64,000 nt of DNA, taken from NCBI GenBank assembly GCA_910589415.1, contig OU342638.1:4402001-4466000 (forward strand), given 5' to 3'. A program made the position numbers and the translations under genes. This DNA comes from Malachius bipustulatus. Its lineage: Eukaryota > Arthropoda > Insecta > Coleoptera > Melyridae. Every line of letters begins with the position of its first letter. The stretch's first letter is position 1. The notes below the pieces were generated by a model that saw only the letters and a program-made list of their open reading frames with translations, searched no databases and had not been told where the DNA came from. Positions 42,509-52,605 of this stretch are shown piece after piece.

Positions 42509-43030
42509 TTATATCCACTTCAAAAGGGCGGTGCCTATCTCACAACTACCTCTTTGTCCATTTATTTCTGTCCATGCAAAACAAAATGCCTTGTTCGGTG
42601 CAGCAGCTTCGTAAATGGTGAGATTGTATGCACATAGCTTTCTGTTATAATACATCGATGAAACATCAGAACTGGGAATTTGGAGAACACTTTGAAGATC
42701 AAAAGTGGCACTGACGAAGTTCTCCTCAGTGCTTGTTCTGGCTTTGTCGGAGTTCTTCCTAGCATTGGCCTCATCTCTACGTTTAATATGAGCCTCATAT
42801 AGTGGCAGCTGCAGGAGCTGCCGATTTCTTGTACCAGCTCCTGCAGCTGCCACTTTCTTATACCAAACTAACGGGGAGGTAAGTCCAAAACCAAACGAAA
42901 GAACTCCGAAAATTGCATAAGATAACAATATAATCCATTTTTCTCGAATTTTGGAGCTACCTCTTTGCAGCAATGTTGCAATTGTGTAATTTTCACTGAT
43001 ATTTCTGAAAATTTTACTTGTAAAGTGCAA
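42509..43030 (-). pseudogene. Unclassified transposon-type protein fragment, 173 codons open
   Basis: The latter ~95 residues read PLYEAHIKRRDEANARKNSD, then VSATFDLQSVLQIPSSDVSS, MYYNRKLCAYNLTIYEAAAP and FCFAWTEINGQRGSCEIGTA. The FDLQ-x-x-L-x-x-P...FY-x-R-x-L-x-x-YNLT...EIGT series is conserved in a very abundant insect repeat-associated protein, possibly an RNase H-fold transposase, whose superfamily name I cannot give. The first ~75 residues (hydrophobic, ILLSYAIFGVLSFGFGL) look like chance read-through from non-coding sequence. A 20 bp perfect hairpin (42801-42854) marks the junction between the two parts. Confidence 0.55.
42801..42854. repeat. Perfect 20 bp hairpin with 14 nt loop
   Basis: AGTGGCAGCTGCAGGAGCTG at 42801-42820 pairs exactly with CAGCTCCTGCAGCTGCCACT at 42835-42854; the loop is CCGATTTCTTGTAC. 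It lies at the start of the transposon-type protein homology and is GC-rich in an AT-rich setting. Confidence 0.9.
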
Positions 43031-43522
43031 TAAATTTTACATGTTGAGTCTTGTAATTTTTACAAGCTTTTGTGTGAATATTAATAATGAATGTCATGTA
43101 AACTATAAATAGATTACTCCAATAATAATTGAAATATTCAAGTGAGGGTTTGCTGATTTTTATTGTTCAATACATGACGTGATTCAAATAGAATCGATTA
43201 GAAGCAAATTTATAACGCATGAAGCACATACATTTTATTCATATTGATATGCAAGTAAATATTGACTGAGGAACAAATAAGACACTGTATGATAATATAG
43301 TTAATAACATTTATTTAAATTATAAAATTCAATGTTTAACTGTTGTTGACTAGACATATAAAAATAAAATATATTCTAAATATAAAACTTAACGACAATT
43401 CACATTTCAAAAACGTCGAACCTCACTTAGTTTGAAAATAACAAAAGTAGATATGAAGGTATTATACCAAAAAAAGAAACAAGCATTCATGCATCTCTTA
43501 AGGTAATTTAACTTTGGCTAAT
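43031..43522. other. Unassigned AT-rich spacer
   Basis: No gene, repeat array or element end identified. Confidence 0.45.
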
Positions 43523-43727
43523 TTATTTATTAAAGCCACAACCCTTTTCTTGGCAGTACTCTTCGACCTGCTCCCTAAATCCGGGTGTATTTTCAGGACG
43601 TATCTTTGGATTGTAAACTTGGTTTATGTCACTTGGATATTTCAAGTTTAAAATAAAATAGAGAGCGAACATTCTAAAGAAGGCTGCGTAAAAATTTTCC
43701 TCACGAGAAGTGATGATATCATTTTAC
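43523..43727 (-). pseudogene. C-terminal coding fragment, unknown transposon-like protein
   Basis: A minus-strand frame opens after a stop near 43730 and runs about 65 codons to TAA at 43523: SREENFYAAFFRMFALYFIL, NLKYPSDINQVYNPKIRPEN and EEYCQEKGCGFNK. The hydrophobic FFRMFALYFILNLKYP stretch resembles the C-terminal motif of several uncharacterised transposon-associated proteins in insects, but I cannot name the family. It is too short to be in a normal ORF list and lacks a start. Confidence 0.4.
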
Positions 43728-43985
43728 ATGGGGATGTAATAATATTTTTTTTCGAGTTCTGCAAAAATTATGATAAAATAGACTGAAAAGTTTGTTGAGT
43801 AGGTATACTTACCGACGTCAATAACTACAATAAGGGTGGGAGATAAGATACCTTCTTCCAAATTCTAAAAAAATTATAAAAAACTAATCACTAACACAAA
43901 CATTATATACAAGCATTGATATATAAAACATCTAAAAATTTACATATCTAATTTATTAATAATATTAACAGGGTGTTTTTCAAAG

Positions 43986-45521
43986 TTAGGAAAAATATTC
44001 AATTGCACGTTTCCGCCAACGTCCGCCGTTGACCGGCTCATCGATTGCGTCCTTGTCACCGTCCGGAGGTTGCACCGGCTGACCGTCCTCGAACATGGGC
44101 AATCCGAAATCGGCCAAGGTGAATCCCTGACGGGCGAGGACGGAATTAATGTGGAACAGCGCCGAATTCCGTGCTCGTCGTCGCGCGCGCTCTTCATCCA
44201 TGTACCTCCAACGTCTGTACCTACGCAAGAAGTCCAAACTGAGATCTTCCTGGAAAGGCTGCCACAAATCGAGAGCTCTCTCAACATCACTGTGAAGTAG
44301 GATGTAGGAGAACAACTTCCGCATCACCTTTGGGGCCTCGATCAACGCCGCGCCTCTCTGAGGCACGCGATGTATTCGTCGTCATTGGCCAACAAAATGA
44401 GCGCAAGCGCAGCCTTACGGAACGTAGGGCAGATCTGACCATCGACCGTACGCAAATACTCGAACGATCGCGCGCCGCGCACGTGCAGTAGCAAGATGCG
44501 CAGATAGAAGCGTTCCCCGTCGAAAGCTTTGACCAACGGCAGTCTCACCAGTACACGTGCATGTCTTTGATCGTCTTGTTGCAGGTCGTTCTGTCGCCTT
44601 TTCCATAAATGATCCGCATCACTTTCGTGGGTGTCAAACGTATAATGATGCGGGATATCGCAATATAAATATTGGCGAGCGCCCGCATCGCTGACGTTCA
44701 GCGCAAACCACGCGGTAAGCATCGTCAGCCGATGCTCGTGCCTTTCGACAGCATGGTCTTCGTCACCTTCGCGGTAATACAAACGATACACCGAATGGCT
44801 CCTGTCCTGCAGTTCATAATCAAAAAGTCGCCAAGCGGCTTCGCACACGCTCACGTACCGAGCATTGACGTATTGAGTGATCTCGTCATACTACTCGCCC
44901 TGAGGGACCACGACCGGCGGCTCGGCCCGGTCCGCATCGTTCCCGAGCGGGGGCGAACCGGGCTCCTGGACACCCACCCCTTCGGGAGTGCCGGGGACAT
45001 TTACTTCGACCGGCTCTTGTCGGGGAATTCCCGCACGAACTTCTAATCTGATCTGGTCTTGACCTTTGAAGATATACTTGAAGAGATACTTCACACTTTG
45101 CAGTGAAGAACAGACATCGATGTTTATATGGGAATTGTACTTTTGTATTAAGTACCTATTATAAGGGACAATGTAGCCATTGTCTATGCGCCTAAACCCG
45201 ACTTGAGCGGCACCGAGGTCGTGCCTTCGATAAATGGGGTAACCGTTTTAATTCAAAACGGTCTGTTCTCGAAACGGCTTTAGAAACTTTTTGACGCATC
45301 GTCCGTCTCGCAGACAACGCTCCGAACAGGGACCGTGGACCATGAGCGAAGAGACCGTGGCGAAAAGTGGACCGTCTCGCGCCGGGAGTTCGGCACAGAC
45401 GATGTGATCGATCTGATCGGGCGTTGCGATGTCATCGGCCGGATGCAGAAAAATCAGCATATGCGCGTGCGGTAAGCCTCTCTTTTGAAATTCTACCACA
45501 TACACGTATGCCCGACACCTG
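43986..45521 (-). pseudogene. Helitron 2 Rep: HUH nuclease and following domain
   Basis: From 45521 downward: VYVVEFQKRGLPHAHMLIFL carries the HUH motif (PHAH), then DIATPDQIDHIVCAELPARD, MVHGPCSERCLRDGRCVKKF, a stop at about 45248, and HINIDVCSSLQSVKYLFKYI followed by FKGQDQ, which includes the Tyr-containing KYxxKG region used for strand transfer. Further on YDEITQYVNARYVSVCEAAW and HRLTMLTAWFALNV are conserved Rep blocks. A stop near 44890 and a frameshift near 44345 break it; the last piece ends PVNGGRWRKRAIEYFS at 43986. The helicase domain expected next is missing. Confidence 0.85.
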
Positions 45522-45750
45522 CCGAATATAATAGTAATAATAACTTTATTTGCCCAACAGATTATAATATCCATTTACAGGACAAAAAAAAACAATATTT
45601 GCTCAAAAAATAAAAACCAAAACGAAATAATATAAAACCTAAAACACAAACAATAGAACTAAAGCATACATTTTTATAAACTTTTGTTGAGTTGAGACCC
45701 ATTAATGAACCAGGCACATATTATAACTATACCTAGATCAAGACTTCCCG

Positions 45751-46793
45751 TTATGATAGGCCGACAATAGATTTCTTATAGGAATTAAATGTTTGAAAAA
45801 ACTCATCGCACGTGCGGCTTATAGCATTGTAATATGAACAGGTTCTATATAAGGGTGATTTTAACAGAACACTGGTCTTCGGGTTTTTTAGGCGAAACAG
45901 GCACTTGGATGTACTGTTGTGACGACTGATAAATAAATCAATGCTTTCCAGCAGCAATTGGGAATCAATCCAACCATGTAGCAATTTAAACAAAAATACT
46001 AAGCAACAAATTCTGTGTCTTTCACCCAGTGACTCAAACTCAAACGTCCGCAGAAGGATTTCATACGGGAAGCCCTGATGTGGGTATCTATGAAATTTTC
46101 TGAGCCACAAAAACTTGAGGAACCTACGTTGCACAGCTTCCAATAAACAAACCTTATTATTATATAAAGGGAACCAAATCATCATTGCATATTCTAACCT
46201 GGATCTGACGAAAGAAAAATATAAAGTCTTCAAACAGTGAATACTCTGAAACGATCTAGTATTGCGAATAATGAATCCCAGCATCTTAACTGATGAAGAT
46301 GATACATTAATCACGTGTTGAGAAAATGTCAACTCGGTATCAAAAGTTACTCCCAAATCCTTGGTAGAGTTGGAACGAGTCAGTTGATTTCCAGCTACAG
46401 TGTAAGTAAATATAATTGGAGATTTGATTCGGAAGTATGACATTATTTTACACTTCTCGATGTTCAGAGATAAGTGATTCTTAATGCACCAGTCAGACAA
46501 GACAGTAAGATCAGCCTGAAGAGCCACTGCATCCTGTACAGAGAATATAGGACTGAAAATTTTTACATCATCTGCGAACATCAGGGTGTGGCTGCTGATT
46601 CGATTCGGTAAGTCATTTATAAACATCAGGAATAAAAGAGGGCCAAGATTTGATCCTTGAGGAACTCCAGAGTTAGCTGTGTAAGTGGATGAATTGAACC
46701 CATTAAACGAGACGTAGAGCTGTCTGGTGCAAAGATACGATCTAAATAAGGAGATTAAATTATTAGACTAGCCGAAGTTACTCAATTTCGCAA
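45751..46793 (-). pseudogene. LINE ORF2, RT catalytic half and C-terminus
   Basis: After a frameshift near 46770 the sequence continues: LYVSFNGFNSSTYTANSGVP, QGSNLGPLLFLMFINDLPNR, then TLMFADDVKIF with the catalytic FADD loop, WCIKNHLSLNIEKCKIMSYF, RSNSTKDLGVTFDTELTFS and FVRSRLEYAMMIWFPLYNN. The C-terminus ends SIVGLS at 45751. Domain order and spacing match an RT palm-thumb followed by the usual LINE C-terminal segment. The 3' UTR is about 220 bp. Confidence 0.88.
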
Positions 46794-46796
46794 TGA

Positions 46797-48222
46797 TCAC
46801 AATACATGATGGTCAACTCGATCGAACGCCTTAGAGAAATCGGTGTACACAACGTCGACTTGGCCCCTCCTGTCCAATATGCCAGAAACATGCTGCGTAA
46901 ACTGTACCAGATTAGTTACTGTAGATCTGCGTTCAACAAATCCATGCTGACATGGGGATATATAGCTCTTCACATGGTTGAAGATTTGCTTGTATAGCAT
47001 GATCTCAAATATCTTTGAAAAAGTTGACAACAATGATATAGGACGATAATTGGAAATTTCAGATTTGTCACCACTCTTAAAAATTGGACATACCCTGGTC
47101 AACTTCCAACGGGTGGGGAAGGTACCGCGTGTTAAGCAACTATTAAATATAATAAGTAGAGGTTTCACTATGACTTCTCTCCACCCTTTTACCAAGAAAC
47201 ATGGAATTTGATCATGGCCACAGGTTATAGTTGGTTTAATCTTTCTTAATGCTTCGAAGTAATCATTTTCTGTAAAGCATTGGATGTTTAACGAAGGCAT
47301 ATTAACACCTCCATCATCATCGCTACTTAGTAAAGTAGAGGGGGCTGCTAGAAATGTAGAGCTGAAAAAAGAAGAGAATGCATCGACGATCTTTTGGGAG
47401 TCTGAAAATTCGTGTCCATTATACCGCATCTTACCTGGTATTCTTGTAATGCCCTTCTTAGAGTTTATATATGAGAAGAGTCGCTTTGGGTCAGCTATAA
47501 GTGAATCTTGGACATTGATCAGATACGACCTGTAAGAGTTTTTAATTTGGGTTTTGAGCACCGAACGAAGTCTAACGAACTCGCGATGAAAATGTATCAT
47601 GCCTGACCTCTTCCAGTTCCTAAACATCTGTTCTTTTTTTCGAAGGTTGATCACAATTTCTCGATCGAACCAGGGTGGGTAAGCCCTACCTCTATCACGA
47701 ATGCAAGGTACATGCTTATCGAATATGGAATAGAGAATACTATAAAAATTGTCACATACCAGATCAAGGTCAGAGCCTCCCTGCAAAGTAAACCAGTCGA
47801 CATCTAACAGGTCTCTATACATGGCGGCAAAGTCCGCCTTTTTAAAGTTATAACGTTTAACTCCGCCATTTCGAGTGAATTTTGATGTAGACATGGGTTC
47901 GATAGTAACCGAAACTGATAGAGCAGGGTGATGTGCGTCCTCAATCAACAATGGATCCAGTACATGAGAGACCGTGAGATGAGAATTAGAAAAAACCAAA
48001 TCCAGTAATCTGTCATTACAATTTCGCACACTATTAAATTGAGTTAATTTTAAAAAATTGACAAAGTTAGACAGTAATGAATTTAGTTCGTGTGACGCAT
48101 CAAGATTAAAATATGGGATGTTAAAATCACCCATAATTATTATATTTCTGTGATATTGATGCATTTCTTCAAAGTAACAAAGCAAAGTCTCAAGATCCCG
48201 GGGTTGCGGTGTCCTGCTTATA
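46797..48222 (-). pseudogene. LINE ORF2, endonuclease C-terminus and RT front half
   Basis: After the palindrome the endonuclease resumes: LETLLCYFEEMHQYHRNIII, MGDFNIPYFNLD (catalytic GDFN) and DRLLDLVFSN. The RT follows with KIKPTITCGHDQIPCFLVKG, FPTRWKLTRVCPIFKSGDKS, SNYRPISLLSTFSKIFE, QHGFVERRSTVTNLVQF and VDVVYTDFSKAFDRVDH. The frame closes at a TGA (46794-46796). The M at 48269 lies in palindrome DNA and is not a real start. EN nicks the target; RT copies RNA from the nick. Confidence 0.88.
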
Positions 48223-49073
48223 CAGGATGATTGATTGAAACGCCACATTAGAAAAAATTCGACTTCCAAATAATCTAGGGATCTGAAATTTGGAACTTAG
48301 GCAACATACCTAATAACGAGTCAAAATGAAATATTACCAAGATGGCAGCACATTTAAAAATGGCGAAAGCAATAGCCATCTTTGATTTTTTAAATGGGAC
48401 ACCCCATATATTACTGCATATTCAGATTGTCTGAGAAAATGTAATAACAATGATGCTTATAGTTGCAATTTGAATTAAGTCGGCCATGAGTTATAAACAA
48501 GTGAAAATCGCAATTTTCCAAATTTAAACCCATTTACGACGAAAACGGCCCATAATATCAAAAAACGGCTTACATGTTCCTATCTTAACTTTTTATAAGG
48601 CATCCAATTATGCAGTTGAAATATTTATACAAGGTGGTGAAAATGATCAGATTTTTCATCACCCTGTATGAACATTTAAACTATACAGTAGGATACCAGA
48701 TAAAAATTTAAGATAGGGACATGTAAGTCGTTTTTTGATATTAAGGGCCGTTTTCGTGATAAATGGGTTTAAAGTTGGAAAATTGCGATTTTCACTTGTT
48801 TATAACTCATAGCCGACTCAATTTAAACTGCAACTATAAGCACCATTGTTATTACATTTTCTCAGACAATCTGAAAATGCAATAATATATGGGGTGTCCC
48901 ATTTAAAATAACAAAGATGGCCATTGCTTTCGCCATTTTTAAATATGCTGCTATCTTGGTAATATTTCATTTTGACTCGTAATTAGGTATGTTGCCTAAG
49001 TTCCCAATTTCAGATCCCTAGATCATTTGGAAGTCGAACTTTTACCAATGTGGCGTTTCAATCAATCACCCTG
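48223..49073. mobile_element. 851 bp palindromic element, family B, copy 2
   Basis: CAGGATGATTGATTGAAACG at 48223 and CAATCACCCTG ending at 49073, flanked by TA (48221-48222, 49074-49075). It aligns along its whole length with copy 1 at 6240-7089, differing at scattered positions. Core AAAAAACGGCTTACATG at about 48560-48575 and its inverse near 48719-48733. It splits the LINE endonuclease frame. Confidence 0.88.
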
Positions 49074-49391
49074 TATAAATGACATAAATACAATATACAT
49101 AATTTCCAACGTTACATTTACAACCGACAACATCTATACAAGGCAATGCCCGGTGGAGCCGGGTCAGGTCAACAGATGCAACATTAATTGAGTTTTTTTA
49201 TAGCTAACAATACACCTCCACCCCTTGAGAGTCCAACGGCCTGAAAATCTCTGTCTCTCCTAAATAAATTATAATTGGTGGTAGAAATAAACTCGGAGTC
49301 CACAATATCACTATCGAGCCATGTCTCAGAAATACCTATTACATCATAGTCGAAGTCACAGGAAGATATATAAAACTGTTCATTCTTACCC
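49074..49391 (-). pseudogene. LINE ORF2, endonuclease N-terminal half
   Basis: The minus strand reads CDFDYDVIGISETWLDSDIV, NYNLFRRDRDFQAVGLSRGG and GVLLAIKKLN. ISETWL contains the catalytic Glu of APE-type endonucleases and the RxDR...SRGGGV block is a family hallmark. The frame continues past a stop at 49184 to the palindrome at 49073. Fused in frame upstream to the Helitron, but this is only the insertion junction. Confidence 0.8.
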
Positions 49392-49399
49392 CTGAATAT

Positions 49400-50828
49400 G
49401 TTCCGGAACGTGACGTCTCTGACGAATTCCGTCAGTTTGGCGTGAAAAACCCTGACGATCAGATCGTGACGATTGTTTCGACTTTGCCCGTCGATGAGGT
49501 TTTCGGTCAGCTCTGGCCAGTTTGGATTGGCGGTGAGTGTGACGAAGAGCGACGGTTTACCGAACTTGGACACCACAGCCATGGCGTCCAAGGAATTTTG
49601 ACGGAGGTTTCTCGGCGAACCGACAAAGGAAGACGGAAGTATCAGCAATCTACCTGTACGCACGGCCTCGTCGACATCTCGGACGTTGAGAAAGTCGATT
49701 AAACCCTGATACGCCTCGACGCGGAGTTGCCTCTGGTACGATCGCAGATAATTCAGCCTGTCGCTCTCCACTTTCAGGAATGCATCGACCAAGTATTGCT
49801 GAAAGAATTTTCCGGCTCGAAAAATGTGATTGAAGGTCTTGACGACAGTGCAACATGAAGGCGTAAAACATTCTCATGGAGACCCTGCTGTCAAGGCGCC
49901 CTTGAGTTCTCTGGAGGTTGCGTTGCCAACCTGGCTCGCCGCGGGGAAAAAGAATCGGGTAAACCATCTGATCGACGTTGGAGTAGACCGCTTCGAGAAC
50001 GAATGTTTCTAGTGTGTCACGAATTACCAGTGTGTATTTGTGAGGGAAAGGGGGATTGCCGTCCATCGATCCGAAAACGGCGCAAACGTTTCCATTTTCG
50101 ACCGGTAGGGCGTAGTTGGGATCATCGCCGTACCGCGCTGGATTGAACGCTAGCACAATCTCGCCTGCCCTATTCCTGTTGTGGTTTGCGTTACGCACAA
50201 CCTGTATCATCTGCATGATTCCCCTTGCGTAAGGATTCACCTGACGCAGGTATACGTCGAACATGCCCAAAATCGCCGCATTCAAAACGTGAGCGTTGTT
50301 TAACTGCCGTTGTTGCAGCGCTTCGTGCACGTCCAAGAAATACAAATTTGCATAGCTAACCCTGTCCGCGGGATCAACAATATGAGCCATCTTGTACCTA
50401 ACACTGCCATGCACCCTATAACAAAAAGGCTCGGGGATCCCACCCGGAAACGCTAAATCGACATTCATCGACGCAAAAGCAAAAGCAGAGTTATAGCGGC
50501 TGATGTTTTCCATAAACGCGTCGCGCAAAACATTATTGGGTTCGAAGAATTCCCTCAATTTGTCGGGGTATTCGGGTCGTTGAATTGACACTGAGCCACT
50601 GAGACAGCATTTAGAGTAAATGCATCGCGCGTTGTCTTCGGCATCAAAATATAATTCATTACAATGAGGACACACCATATCAAAGGGGCCTAAATATAAC
50701 ACGGTACCTTCTTAGTCACCGGCCGCACGGTTCCTGAGACTGTCGAACTGCAACGGGCGCCTTCGATGCCAGTGACGCAACCTAGCTGGACGGTTGGCAT
50801 AGTCGACCTGCTCGATGTTGAGTTGAAT
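49400..50828 (-). pseudogene. Helitron 2 Rep: N-terminal domain
   Basis: Exon from 50828 (acceptor TTTTTTTAG) begins IQLNIEQVDYANRPARLRHW; an in-frame TAA lies at 50712-50714, followed by LYLGPFDMVCPHCNELYFDA (zinc-binding CPHC), CIYSKCCLSG, and the Helitron_like_N domain: YNSAFAFASMNVDLAFPGG, FCYRVHGSVRYKMAHIVDP, DDPNYALPVENGNVCAVFGS, VYPILFPRGEPGWQ. A frameshift near 49815 leads to LVDAFLKVESDRLNYLRSYQ, VGSPRNLRQNSLDAMAVVSK and GKPSLFVTLTANPNWPEL. It stops at FRNIF where the LINE entered; the frame resumes at 45521 as GRCRAYVYVVEFQ. Two or more breaks make it non-functional. Confidence 0.88.
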
Positions 50829-50948
50829 CTAAAAAAACAAAAAGTTTTCAAGTCAATACATAAAATACATCGAAAAAAAAGAAGAACAATAATCTAACGA
50901 TTTTAATAAAACGACATGGCAAGCAACTTTTTGTTGTAATAAATTTAC

Positions 50949-51053
50949 CATATCTTGAAACATTAACTCTGAGTTGCCGCTCCGGTCTGTCCTCAGTCGA
51001 ACCTCCTGCAACAGTGTCAATGGGGCGGCTCCCACCGACGTCCCTCGAAGAAT
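50949..51053 (-). pseudogene. Helitron 2 Rep: candidate internal exon
   Basis: 105 nt bounded by TTTCTTTATTAG and ATG|GTAAATT. One frame gives APLTLLQEVRLRTDRSGNSE, another TEDRPERQLRVNVSRYG, which looks more like the Arg/Glu-rich N-terminus of Helitron proteins but does not stay open into the next exon. A frame shift within the exon is therefore likely. Confidence 0.45.
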
Positions 51054-51409
51054 CTAATAAAGAAACAGTAATCAATACTTGTATTTTGAAAATATGAAAA
51101 TTAAAATGAAAATTGATCAAATTAAAATTAATTGTAACGTGAAAAAAAGTTTTTAATTACAATGATGGAAAACATTAATATTAAAAAAAAAAAAAAAAAA
51201 AAAAAATTAAAAACCCATCACAAAAACGTGTCGCTATGGAGAAAATAATAATATAATAATAATAATAGTTTCATATGGAAAACTAAATGATTTAAAGCGA
51301 AATTACCTGATTGACGTTAAAATGTTAAATTTGTAAATAAGGAATAAAATGAATGTAGAAAACAAAAAATTTAATTTCGAACAGTGATGTTAAAGAAAGC
51401 GAAACAAAC

Positions 51410-51615
51410 CTGCAGCAGTCGTCCTAGACGACGGCCCTGGTTGTTGCGAATCCCTGATCGCCATTTTTAGATGTCGATGGTTGATTTTCAGAAGGAGGTT
51501 GCTGTGTCGGATCATCATGTGATGATTCAGAATCTCTCCCGACGTTTGAGGGCAACTTGCTATGATGAGACAGCTTGGTGTTGCGCCATTTGTTTGTTGT
51601 CCGTTTCTTGGGCAT
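51410..51615 (-). pseudogene. Helitron 2 Rep: candidate first exon
   Basis: Starts ATG at 51615 with a basic MPKKRTTNKWRNTKLSHHSK (possible nuclear-localisation sequence), then Ser/Gln/Pro-rich residues, and ends at GACTGCTGCAG|GTTTGTTTCG. A TAG at about 51424 closes the frame 14 nt before the donor, so either the donor is different or the exon is mutated. Confidence 0.45.
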
Positions 51616-51889
51616 GATGACTATGAATTTAATATATAAAATTATTGAATAAACAACATCGAAGTCGATGATAGTAAGGGAAGAAATTTTTTTGAAAAAT
51701 GCTGTCGAAATTTACGAAATAATATTTTTGTAAAATTCACGTGCGAAATATCATCCAAATTGTTTGCTTGAAAGGTAGAAAAACTTCGCATCAAAACCTG
51801 TAGTGTATAAAAAAAAAGAAATTTTTTTTTCGTCTCCGAACTTTGCGACACCTTGGCGCCATTTTTTATTAAAAAACACATTAAAATTC
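51616..51889. other. Junction sequence, no gene
   Basis: Upstream flank of the Helitron first exon, with T-rich runs; the R1-type fragment begins beyond it. Nothing identifiable. Confidence 0.4.
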
Positions 51890-52605
51890 AAGTCTGCCTG
51901 CGAATTACCCCGCGTTGATCTTATCTCAAAAGTCAGGTACTGGTGATGGCTCATGGTCTCCTCTCCCAGTACCTCCCAGTTGTCCACGATGTCTACCCCT
52001 GCTCCGGTTATCGTGAGGTCAAGGAAGGATTTCTGCCTTCCCCTAGCGAAAGTGGGCATGTCACCCCGGTTCATCGTTCTTAGATCCTTGGCCATCATCC
52101 AGGCACAGAGTAGGCCACCTTTCCTATCCTGGGCTGTTCCTCCCCACAAATGGGATTTTGCGTTAAAGTGGCCGGCTATGACGCACCTCGCTCCCTCGAG
52201 GCTGTCTCCCAGGCGCTGCAGGAAGTTCTCAAATTGTGACAAGTCCTTGTTTGGGGAGAAGTAGCAGCTGTACACGCGGACGCCATCTGCCTCCACGTAT
52301 ACAAACCCCTCTCCTCCCCCCGACTTGCCGATGTCCAAGTTTTTGTTGTATACCTTGATCGCCGCGTCCGTTGCCGAGTCGAGCAGCCACCCGCTGTCGC
52401 GCATGGCTTTCTTGTTCGGTTCCGCCATGATAAGAATGTCAGCATGTATGTCACTTGAATTTTTTAGAGCCAGATCGTGTGCCGATCTGACTCTGTCGGT
52501 GTTGATCTGCAGCACTTTTAAGTTGGCTGCAGACCTTGTTGAACGAGGATGTGTCATTGGGTTGGTTGGTGTGTTCCTCCACCACATCCCTTCGCCCCGC
52601 TCGCA
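51890..52605 (-). pseudogene. R1-clade LINE endonuclease fragment with end of ORF1
   Basis: The minus strand opens with a zinc-knuckle end, CLICKKNGHASGAKGCGG, overlapping the start of ORF2 at 52587. ORF2 reads NLKVLQINTDRVRSAHDLAL, ADILIMAEPNKKAMRDSGW, VRVYSCYFSPNKDLSQFENF and CVIAGHFNAKSHLWGGTAQD, then LDLTITGAGVDIVDNWEVLG and MSHHQYLTFEI. The usual GDFNAKS catalytic motif is GHFNAKS, with Asp replaced by His, which should abolish activity. It resembles but is clearly not the same family as the endonuclease at 59438-60271. It ends abruptly near 51890 and is cut by the gypsy element near 52605. Confidence 0.85.

Larger units (their letters stand above)
45530..49391 (-). mobile_element. 5'-truncated LINE (CR1/Jockey group) inside Helitron 2
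   Basis: About 3.0 kb of LINE sequence on the minus strand, from within the endonuclease (49391) to a 3' tail GGCAAATAAAGTTATTATTA ending at 45530, with near-identical 8 bp repeats at both edges. ORF1 and the first part of the endonuclease are absent. An 851 bp palindrome (48223-49073) interrupts the endonuclease. The tail is of the ATT-repeat kind, like the LINE fragment at 8101-10358, so both probably belong to one lineage. Exact clade (CR1, Jockey, Daphne-like) is undecided. Confidence 0.85.
43986..51615 (-). mobile_element. Helitron 2: Rep gene region, opened by a LINE
   Basis: A second Helitron on the minus strand. Candidate exons near 51615-51410, 51053-50949 and from 50828 (GT-AG borders) lead into the N-terminal domain, the HUH nuclease and the post-HUH domain, ending near 43986 before any helicase. 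A LINE (45530-49391) sits inside it with an 8 bp near-duplication (CTGAATAT at 49392-49399, CCGAATAT at 45522-45529). The helicase half and Helitron termini (5' TC, 3' CTRR hairpin) were not found. Sequence is GC-richer than its surroundings and unlike Helitron 1. Confidence 0.8.

Noticed and set aside
42509..42800. Membrane protein suggested by hydrophobic N-terminus of the 173-codon frame
   Set aside because: The hydrophobic part lies upstream of the hairpin, outside the conserved protein region, and is probably chance translation.
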